The notes under the pieces were generated by a model. It searched no databases, was not told the DNA's origin, and saw nothing but the letters and a program-made list of their open reading frames with translations. Positions 1 to 11,000 of a DNA stretch of 64,000 bases are shown here, piece by piece. A program made the position numbers and the translations under genes. Source of the DNA: Tomocerus qinae (Eukaryota; Arthropoda; Collembola; Entomobryomorpha; Tomoceridae); assembly GCA_020055645.1 (NCBI GenBank), contig CM034547.1, positions 69,970,884-70,034,883 on the forward strand. The letters run 5' to 3'. Every line of letters begins with the position of its first letter. Position 1 is the first letter of the stretch.

Positions 1-99
1 TTCTATTAAACAAACACATATTTTATTTATTGTAAACAGTTTTAAGTGACATCTCACTCACATACAACTTACAACCGATTCACAATCTTAACATCACAA

Positions 100-396
100 C
101 GACTCCTACGAGGGAATCTCTCCTTAAAGATTACTCCTAAAGAACTCGTAATTTCAATTAATACAGTACATACAGCTGCTTCATATAATATCAGCTTAAG
201 ATTGCTTTGCAATTAACTATATTAAAGATATTGAAAATTAAGCTGATTTTTGAACTTAATCGAAGAATCAGAATAGATGGTGTTTAAACTCCAAAATAAT
301 TTTTTTAAATCAGTAAATGTCTGGCATTGGCGAAAAATGTACTTTTAAGTCGTTTAGGAGTAAAATCTTTTAGGAGTAATTCCCACGTAGGAGTCG
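100..396. repeat. Inverted-repeat element
   Basis: CGACTCCTACGAGGGAAT at the left recurs inverted as CGACTCCTACGTGGGAAT at the right, followed in both by CTCCT and AAAGATT words over about 55 bases. No clear duplication. Confidence 0.55.
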
Positions 397-3287
397 CTCC
401 CGGACAGCATCACAATCACAACAATTATTAAATACTATATATAGTGCATTTAAATCAATTCTATAAACAGTGTCATAATAATGTATAATAATTCTATAAA
501 AATACATACATATAGGAAACAATGATATACCTCTGCTTTTGTATAGTTGCCTGTGCTGTACTATAATGTGAATAAATAGTCCTACTTAACCCAAGTGTCA
601 TCAATGAGTACTAAAATAAATGAATCAAATGAGAAATAATTTTCTTTTGTAAACTATTAACCACAATATGTAAAAGCGTCATCTCGTTGTGCAGTATACT
701 CTTTAAACCCACTAACTAGTACGAAGTTTAGTGTACTAAGTCTAAAAATTACGAATTTTAATTATTAGCCATACATACATACATTTATTGGTTACTAACT
801 ATGAAGTACATAGATTAACCTAAGAAACCCATTTAGTTAACCTTAAACATCAAATGGTAGACATTATAAGCAGGGACTATGATTATCATACGTTTTAGCA
901 TCTTTTTATTTTCTAGTGGAGTTGAGTTTCTCTCCTAAAGCCCTCTGATTGTTTTCACAGGTGACATCATGGATGGCATGATGTATCAATTGAGACCAAG
1001 GAGAATAGAAAAATTATTACTAGGATTTTCATTTAATCGGTTAATATTTCTCAAAAATATCTCCTGTCGATACGCTACTTCATTTTGGTCGATTCCCTCT
1101 TTAACAGCTCAATCCTTACATGACCTAGTTTTAAAATAGTTAGAAATACATTAAAAGTAATAGTGCACCTACAATATTATTCAGGTTTTTCAGAAGCGTC
1201 AATTGAGTGCACATCGTGTTATACAGACAACAAATGATATCAACGCTTTTACCTCGCCCAACATTTATACCCATCAATTACATCAATAATAAATAGTACA
1301 TAACACGAACAACAATTTTACATATACACTAAACATGACTTAAGTTAATACACATGAACTATAATAATATTGGTTTTTAAAGACTATTGTTACAATACTA
1401 ACACAACGAAACCCCATAACATTTTCAGATGTAGAGGCATTAGCAGTTATTTCCCATACCATAATATTATGCAACATTTAAGTGTACAAGTGCAGAGGTG
1501 AAGGTGATTACTACTAACTAACCCTGCCCTGGTGCCTTGTTTTCATCAGATACACATACACCTATGCATAACAATAGAATACACGTATTAAGGGGGCCAA
1601 TTCCCAATGCATAACTCAAATAATACTTTATGCGTAATTCTTCGGTTTTTTTCGAAACTCTGATAATATATCTAGGACTTGTGTCTCCAACATTGTTTTC
1701 AAAGGGTTTGAAAAGATAAAAAGAATTCCTGCAAAGTATTGGAGACATAAGTAGAAGGATTACTATCAGAGCTTCGAAAAACAAAGGACAATGCACAAAA
1801 TATTATGCTTTACACACTCGTGAAGGGCTGTGTACTGATTACACGTAAGTGTATATTATAATATGCGTCTTAGAATAAGTATCCATTATAATGGTAAATA
1901 TGCTTTTAAGCTAACGTATAGTTATTATTAACTACTTAACAGCTTTGTAGGTAACATCTTATAAATTATACACTTATGAAAACATATTTCTTATGTACTA
2001 TTACAGTAATTACAATTATGAGTACATGCTTGTGTCTTGGACACGTAGTCTTAACGCACAGATAATATACTACTACAATATTACATATTTAATCAATTAC
2101 ATCACAAATGTACATCGAATTAACTAATGGACATTTACTAACTAACAAAAAAATAATATTTGAGTTACATAGTTTTAAAGTAAAACATTCTATCATATAG
2201 TCACTGGTTTCAGTGATAAACGAGTACAACTGTTAGGTATTACAGGTGCATATCAATAAATAAGTTTGGTAGTCTTTAGTCATTGTCGTTTTCATTATAT
2301 TCAAACTTGAGGAGCGTGCAAAGAAGTAACTAATGGAACACGTTGCAGAGGACCCCTGAGGCGAAGATTCATTCCGTCAATACCACATCAAGCAATAGTT
2401 TGGCTCAGTTATAAATTATGCATACAAATGGGACCCTGGTTAAATTACGTTTGCAGTGCTTCTACTAAACCGAGAAGGAGGTGGTGGTGGAATCAGAGCA
2501 GAAACACTCACAACAGCTCACTGGCACTTATTGTTGATACATCCAAATTACCCGTGCGCCACTCCCATGGGGAAGTTTTAATGAAGCAAGGAAGGTGACA
2601 CTCAAACTTATTCCCAACTACTGACATCCACATCCAACAAGAGACTTTAACACAGATATACATAGTTTATGGGGTTTTAAGTAAACAGTAGAGAGGGGCA
2701 ATGACCCCAAAGTCCTACTACTACTTAATGGCCCCCTGAAACTTCAAGAAAAGTAGGGGAAATCCCTCAATCTCAAAAATTCAGAATTTGAGTAATCCAC
2801 TTTCCTATTTCTGGCTTTGATTGACTTTTGGCCAAATAAGCCTTTTAGGTATTGTAGGTAAACAATCCAAACTTTGTTAAATGGTTTAGCGATTAAATGA
2901 GAAATGTGTCAGTGCGGTCTCCCACAGAACTGGGGAATAAAAAGCAGTTAACCCATTCATGGAATTTTAGTTGATCGAACAAACCACACACACGCCTTGA
3001 ATGTCCTTGGTCTGTACAATTATCTTATAATACATTATATGGCACCATAACTAGCTCTTATTAAGTAAAGTACATAAGCAAAACCGTTACTGAAGCATAA
3101 GATCGATTGGCAAAAGTGGAATATTTGACAAACAAGTACATTCAAAGACATCATTATAATATTAAGTTGTACCACTAATGACAATGACATTAAAGAATTT
3201 CTCTCTTTAGGTTACATCTAGTCACATTTACTTAATTAATTAAGACTTTATTATTAATAATTTCTTATTACTTAATGCAAGGGCAAC

Positions 3288-3734
3288 TTAAGGACGCTCA
3301 TCACGCATGCATAGCAACCGCAAGAAACTGTCTAAATCCATGTTAAAAAATGTTTTACATCTGGCTTTATTCCTCCCAAAGGATAAGTCCGATTTTTATG
3401 GAACTTACATTTTTGGGATTGTGGTCTATCGAGGAACACGCGAGGGCGGCTGAAGTTTTAATATCGGTGCTTTAAATGCTTTTAAAAACTGTCCAAAAAA
3501 GTGAATCAGTTTTAGTTTTAATAAAACGTTGATGTTTTTGCACCATTTAAAACAACGATATCAAAAATCCAGCCACCCTCGCGTGTTCCTGGATAGTCCA
3601 CAATTCCAAAAATGTAAGTTTCATAAAAATCGGACTTATCCTTCGGGAGGAATAAAGCCAGATGTAAAACATTTTTTAACATGAATTTAGATAGTTCCAT
3701 GTGGTTGCTATGCAGGCGTGATGAGCAATCTTAA
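3288..3734. mobile_element. TTAA-flanked inverted-repeat MITE, family A copy 1
   Basis: Flanked on both sides by TTAA, with ends GGACGCTCATCACGC and, inverted, GATTGCTCATCACGC. The arms pair over about 190 bases around a short centre. It is clearly the same family as 57288-57729, in the same orientation. TTAA duplications are typical of piggyBac- and Kolobok-type elements. Short ORFs inside are chance frames. Confidence 0.85.
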
Positions 3735-4646
3735 TACAATTGCGTACAAGATATAAAATAAAATACTCGTAAATACAGAGCTCATTGAGCCCTCGGTCAC
3801 CAAATCCGTTTTCCATTGACAGGTACTTGGAAAGAGTTAATTGTAGCAACGCTCTACACAGCGGAAACCGCCATAGTGACAGCGTTTTGAAGCCTTCCTC
3901 AGGCAACGTAAGTCGAAGGGGTTTTGCTGTACTCAGATCGGTTGGCGTAGTGGTAACTAGCTGAATAGGATGCAGACATGGCCCTTACCGGGGGCCCGTT
4001 TTGACAAGGAGTCGCAGTTCTCCGACGAATCATTGGCAACCGCCCTCGATTTCGACGAGCAGCCCAACTGTTACAGCCGAAAGCGCGGAGAAACTCTTGA
4101 CGGAATTTTCCTTAAAACCAAAAATCAAATCCATGTAAATGTCCTTGTCAACAGTTAACTAAGTTAATCATTCTGGTTTGGATATAGATGGGGTCAAAGC
4201 TACAATCAGCGCATTCTTGCAACAAAATCGGTTCTTTAAATCATTACTAAAACATGGATAATGAGATTATAGAAATTTTTTAACGAGAAGAAGTATATTA
4301 TACAAAGGTTCCTGAACACCCCTGAAGTGGAAATTAGGTATTATACAAACCCACATCTGCACATGCATATACTGCAAATATACAAGTCTTACAAAAATTC
4401 ATAATAAACAACACTTATTGATCAATACTACTTGATTTTTACAAAGTTGGTTTTTAGGGAAAGCTCATTTATGTGCCATATACATAGATTAGAGTCAAGC
4501 CTATGAAGCCAATTGCAAAATACACAAACAGCTATTATTGCAATATAATAAGTAATCGTAAGTTTCTTTCGAAATTTCATTACAACTGGCAATGCAAGCA
4601 AAGATGTCATACGATATAAATTAATACTCAACAAGGCCATGATCTA

Positions 4647-4652
4647 TTTATT
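4647..4652 (-). terminator. Candidate poly(A) signal of the allatotropin receptor
   Basis: AATAAA on the minus strand, about 300 bases past the receptor stop codon. A weaker ATTAAA lies nearer, at 4858-4863. In AT-rich sequence neither can be chosen without transcript data. Confidence 0.3.
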
Positions 4653-4953
4653 AGAAAAAAGTTTATAATAACGATGTAACATTTTTGCTAAAAGCAGACA
4701 TGCAAATCTTTAGGTTGAGATAGTCGACCAATGAACATTGAAATATTGCGGTGAAGAAATTTGGTGGGTTTTAGGGAAAGTGATACGATACGTTTTACGC
4801 CCCCGACAGAGGTCCAATTTCCAGGTTTAAATAAGGGAGTGAGCCTCTGTGTGGGACTTTAATGGTAATAAGAAAGAAAGGAGGAAGTGCGAGTTGATTA
4901 GTGAAGAGATTGAATGAGGTTCAAGTACTTGTTGGTGTCCTCAATAGTCTCAG

Positions 4954-5072
4954 TTAGACTCGGTTGGCCTGGCGTTGGTGGTTGTAGGAGTACACTCGGG
5001 AGGTAGCAGGAATGTACGAATTGGAGAAACACATGCACTGGAACGCTCGTGCAAATTCCCTCCGAAATTTGC
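4954..5072 (-). CDS. AtR: Allatotropin receptor coding exon 6 (cytoplasmic tail and stop)
   Basis: This exon completes G373 and encodes 374-411 plus the stop. The acceptor is TTTTTGCAG. The first residues, GKFRREF, are the classic helix-8 start after NFMS and fit the phase left by exon 5 exactly. C385 and C387 are candidate palmitoylation sites. It lies 7.4 kb from exon 5, beyond a whole transposon, so automatic annotation could easily miss it. Confidence 0.92.
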
Positions 5073-8000
5073 CTGCAAAAATAATTACAATCTGTATGCG
5101 TCTCTCACTACACTCTAAAAATCCATGCTTTTCAGTCGACAATCACAACCTTTAACACAACAGACAGAGAGTGCCACGACTAAGTGTGCAAGTGATTCAC
5201 CTACCCACCTACCCACCTACTATTCAGAAGGAAACCGACAAAACTTTATCACAAAAATATTTACAGATTTGTGAACAAATATCAAAAGTTTTCACCGCCA
5301 TTTATATTTACCCCTGGGAAATAAATGCACAGCACAATTTATGCCCCCAAAACGCATTATTCGGAGAAACCTCTTCCACACGCATAGTTCACAGAAAATA
5401 TCAGTAGACACGCTTAATTTTATGTTATTTATTTGCTTGTTCTGATGTATTTAATTGATGAGAAATTCGACTGAAAAGCAATTCAATATAAATACATTAC
5501 ATAAAATCTTTATTAGTAGAAATCAAGTTTCTATTTATCTATTTGCTTGTAATAAAAAAATTGTTTTCCAAATCAAAACCATTGAAAAAGTTCAGCATGC
5601 ATTTTCACTATGTAGTCAACATGTCTGTATTCACGACAATGATTTTCGTCAAGCATTAGTGTACCAACGTTTAAAGTGCCTAGTTTGGTTCAGATGACCT
5701 CTATACCCGCACCATACAATTTTGAACAGATGAAATCATTATAATCATACATACTGCAAATCCAAAATGACAAAAACTGGGTTAACACGGGTTAAAAAAG
5801 AAAATCAACACTGATACTGCAAAATACAGTATGACATTGGCTTAGGTATGCAGTTGGAAGGCAAATTTCGGTCAATTGAAACTAGTGCAGTCGAGCTCTT
5901 GTTCCAGTTATTATTAGCATAGTCAAGTCAATAAAACCAATCACAGACAAACCCAAATCTAAAATGCCAAGAATAAATTATTTCAATGAATTATGCAAAT
6001 GTGTTGCTGCGTTCACAACAAATCAACCAAAAATACATGCTCCATAACAAAATTGAACTCATAAATCATTTCAATCTATCTTATGCATGGTTACTGTACT
6101 ACTTTTCAGTACATATTCATATCAACAGCATTCAACACTCACTCATACTGTACAAGTACATCCATGCTGCTTCTTACCTTAACCTTCTACTTCGCAATCA
6201 GTACCAAATAACAATTACTATATAAGTTGAAATTGGAAAAGACACAGGTATTTCTATAGACTATTATAGTAAAACGAAGACGTCATTTTCAGTGTTCCAT
6301 TTTAGCCGGCTTAAAAATGATTATCACCAGCCGTCTAAAATGGCTGAAATGGCTCGTGCTTAAAATGGTCAAAAATCTGGATTTTTTTAAAATTTTGCGC
6401 CAAATGATAATTTTGATGATGATTTTCTCAGTTCATAGCCCAATTTTGTTTTTTGGCCATTTTAGCCACTGGTTAACAAAGAATTTCAATCAGTCGGCAG
6501 GCTAATTTAGTCAGCCATTTCATTTTCACTGAACACTGGTCATTTTCAATGAAGCTCGAAAAATGCAATGGACATTACAATAGAAAAGATAGACGCCAGC
6601 TCATAGAACTCTGGCCCAATCCATAAACACCTGTGCACATAATAAATAGGTCATTTCATATATAATGTCATTTGGTACTCAAAGTAGCAACCATATAGGT
6701 TGTCTAGTATAGGTACATCCTATTTAATATCATTTCAGAGGTATATAAGCTATTTAGGGCAATTTCGGCCAAGTATTAAAAAAGTAAATTACTGTTGCAG
6801 GAGTTAAAAAATGCAAAATACATGCAGGACAATTTTGGGCTTGAACAAAAGAATATTAAAAATTCCAAGCAAAATAAATTTAGTCTCTTTCTAGTTGTCA
6901 ATGAACATTGATCGAGTTATTCTGTGTGTGACTCAGAATTGCATGTGCCAGTTCCAAGGTATACTGTAGAGTCATTTCAGCTAGGCAAAATACATTCTCA
7001 AAATATCATGCTTAATATATTGACTACCTGTAATAGCCAGGGCCAGGACATTCGTAATCATAATTAAATAATTTATCTATCCCAATTACATCTAAGCATC
7101 TAAGTAAAAAATGCAAATAAATATGTACAAATGTAGACACAAGTATTTTAGTAGAGTGTCTTTAGGCATTTGAGAGAACGCTCTGTCTGCCCACCGTGAT
7201 GTCGTGCAGTCGTGCGTTGAGAGGTTGAGAGGGATTGAGAGTGTAGTGTAGTCTATAGAAAGGATTGTGTGTGATTCAACTATTATGTAACTACAATAAT
7301 TAATAATTCATTAGTCACTATCTAATAACCAAATCCCCTAGTATATTGTGTAACATTATGTAATATCGACACATTATTTAACTTCCAATTAATAATGCAT
7401 TCCGATTCGTAACCAATTAAGAGCATCTTCTCACTCTTACCTGCAATTATGATGATAACTGGCAGTTTTGAGACAAATATCATATTATTCTGTCTAGGGC
7501 GGATGGAGAAAATCTATGTTATTGAATATACGTTCATCCATCATATGTTACACTCTCAATCCCTTTGCTTATTAAGACGACACTACTCTCAGAAACCTGA
7601 CCACAGCTAGCAACTTAGCTGGCTGCCGCTCAAAGCCATCTACATACAGATAATAAGTACCATACTGCTATGTTTTATGTACATACAATTTAAAAATACG
7701 GTGAAAAGACCTGAGAAACTGGTGTAAAAAAGAAACAAAAGGGATTTGTTCCAATGACATTCAACATTGGTGAACTGTTTCAAAGTCAAAGGTAAACTGT
7801 CCTAATACCGCAATTTTCTTAAGCCCCTTTTTTATTGCCGATCCTAGCCCAATTCCTCTGAACTAGATGAATAATTTAAATTATTTTTTTGTGGGAGCAG
7901 TGTCTCGGTTGTATGTGATTGATTGATTCAAATTAATTGACTTCCCAGGCGTCAGACTGGGAACAGTTTCCCACCACAAAAATGTAAATTATTCTTCAAC

Positions 8001-11000
8001 TTCAGAGGAGTTGGGGTAGAATGCGGGAATAAAGAAAGGGGGCTGGTTGGCGACATTATAATATACGTCCATTGTCAATCAAGATATATATAGTTTCTAT
8101 CGAAACCTTAAGGTACGCGTCCGATGGCAATCTGACTATCATATTGCCTCTTAACTTTTTTTGCGCCAAAAGAATCAACTCAAAAACCAAAAGAGCTACA
8201 AGAAAGTTTAAATAGGGAAAAAGATACTCCATAACCTACAGCATTTGGCTCCGAAAGAATATTTTAAACTTTTTTATGTAGTTTCGACTAATTGCAAATT
8301 CCGCACGAAAACGTTTATATCTCCAGAGTGGACCAATATGTTTGAAATATTCTTTCGGAGCCGAATGCAGGGGATTGTGGACTATCTGTTTGCCTATTTA
8401 AACTTTTTTGTAGGTCTATTGGTTTTTGAGTTGATTCGGTTGCTGTAAAGGAAGTCGGATGTAATCTGTATTATATGTTCTTCACGATCTAAAAAACTGT
8501 AACTGGGGCTCAATGAATAAACAGCCTGTACTTGTCACCTTATGTCAGTCAGTCAAATATGCTGAAGCGCTAGAATATAATTATATAATCAAATTTTTTA
8601 TGATATTCTCCTGGTATTTGTTTTGACGGTGTCTACAGGTCTAGATGACCCGATAGATTAAGCCAAAATCCTTTAGGTAGGGCCAAACTCTCAGTCAAAG
8701 TGGGGCCGCGAATGAAGCATTACTTTTTTCTCTTCCCTGCTTTATTTATGTAAAACTGATTTTTCAAAAATCGATTTCAATCTTACACAAACTATATGCA
8801 AAAAAACATCTTGAAAACATGACAGTTGTGTTGGATTGAGTTTCCAATGTGCTGGAATGGGTTTCCAAAGTGTCGGAGTGGAAAACAGCGTAAAAACAGT
8901 ATCAAAAATTAGTTTGTTCACAGTCGAGGACTGATTATATAGACAGTGGTACCTCGTTGCCGGTAAACATTGGTGCCAATTCATCTTTACCACTTACCAC
9001 CGGCAACACCCTCATGCCCTCATCTATGACTTTACCACTTATCGTATAATAAATTAATATAGTCCTACCGGTCCATATTTTACGGATATAACAAACCTAG
9101 CCTAAATGAAATAAACAAATCATAAAGGGGGTCTGGGGAAAAATGAAATTCCACCAGTTTTGAATGTAACGAATCTAACCTAATAATTTTATAGATAACT
9201 GTCGAATTTGTTTATTTCATTTAGGTTAGGTTTGCTATATATGATAAGTTTATTACATAACCAAATGAGAGTGTTGCCTTTGTTGCCCTTGGTAAAAGAT
9301 GAATTGGCAACAATGCTTACCGTCAACAACGGCAACGAGGTACCGTTGCCTAAATTCAACCCAGTCGAGAGAAGAAAACTTAAAAAATCCTATAACACAT
9401 TGGTCTACACAGTCCATATTATAAGTAATATTCGGTTCGGAGATATTTAGATTCAAAGGTGATAAGTGATGAGTAACAAGAAGAGATAGAACAAGAAAGA
9501 GCTTTGCAAACTACTTTTGTGCAATAAATTGACTATTCTGCTTCATTGAAAATTGTCATCTCCCGAGAAAGAAGGGCCCTTGGGTTGCTATGATCGTGCC
9601 AAAAGATTGTTTAACTGATATTAAGGAGTGTACATAAATATTTGCTGCAATAATCTCTACTGACTACTGTTTGAGTAACTAGTGCTTAGTTCCGTTTATT
9701 AAACTTCAAAGTGAATCTGCAGCTTTCTTATCGTAGGACATTACCTGGAATTGGGGTGGAAGTATTATGCACGAAATGAATAATCCATATAACATAGACT
9801 AATATATCCCTTAATTAGTGATAATTTAGAAAACTTGAAAGATCATTATTGTTAGTTACAAGTGTGGTAAGTTTAAGTAGAAAGGACGGTACTGAGGTAG
9901 GATAAAATCCATCATTCTCATTAGATTTTGAAATTTGTTTCTATCTATTGGAAGGGGATGGAGGTTTCGTTGACGAAGTTGAAATGTGTCGTCTAGCCAT
10001 AAATATTGCCATTCTGCCCGATCAGATATTCTCATTCCTCCCGTAAAGGGATCTCTGATCACATGGACTTGAAATTCAGAATCTTCTGAATGGGATGGCT
10101 TACTCAAGATTATGCTCGCTTCTTCAATATACATTCGTAGCCACATAGCCCTTGATACCAGCAATGTATTGGGTCGTGGCACGAATTCCAACAAATCGTC
10201 GAAAGCCATAAAATCTTCTAGTTTCATCATCGTAACATTAAAAGGCTTTGAAGGTCTTGAAGCTCTTATTATGGGAACCCATTCTGTCGGAACAAAGGCT
10301 TTGCACACTTTTTTTTGTTTCTCAATAAGAGCAAACAGACGGTCACACGCAAGAAATGAATGACCACTGACTAAAAACTTCTGTTCCACTATGGTATAAT
10401 ATCTTCTGGCCAATAATAATTTTCCAAAAGCTAGTGTGACGAAATTGTTATTCTGATCATAGCACCTGTCACTCCAAAGTATAAGTGTTCGATATTCATG
10501 GTCTTCTAAGGGTCGAACATTGTCTTGTATCCATCTCCAAAGACAAGAGAGTATTTCTTCAGAACCCCTAGTCGCTTCACTTTCAGTCCAAACGTACATT
10601 GTAGCATCATCGTTCCCAGCGTCATATACGCAGAAGTTATATGTAGAATACTGTCTTAAGTAAAATACATCTTTATTGTCCAATGTAGGCGTGAATAGGA
10701 CCTGCTGGAGGTCAACGCATAAAACCGTGGTGTTGTTTTCGGGTTGACTTGCAATACGGATGTCACCGTTCATTTTTCTATAAGCCGAGTCAGCGGATAA
10801 ATGATGAGTTTCTGTCTCCTGTTGGATGCGAATTAGCTCTTCATCTGTTTCAGCTGATACCTGTGCGATGAATAATCTTTCGCAGTCATTACAGGTATCT
10901 GAGCGTAACTTCGCAAATTTGAGTCCTGACCTCTTGAATTCTTTTTCATAAGCAGATTTTAGAAACGGGGCCTTTACATAGTTAGGATTCTCATCAACAA

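Larger units (their letters stand above)
1..4953. other. Region downstream of the receptor
   Basis: Contains the inverted-repeat element at 100-396, the TTAA MITE at 3288-3734 and presumably the receptor 3' UTR from 4953 leftward. No coding region could be supported. Confidence 0.7.

Noticed and set aside
3930-3985. tRNA-like start (GGTTGGCGTAGTGGTAACTAG), possible SINE A box
   Set aside because: No B box, no cloverleaf and no second copy in the window.
9180-9235. TTAGGTTAGG words suggesting telomere-type repeats
   Set aside because: Only one or two units at a time, scattered, and partly explained by the inverted-repeat element at 8925.
10112-10363. Plus-strand frame of 83 residues
   Set aside because: Antisense to the core of the DUF7869-like gene.
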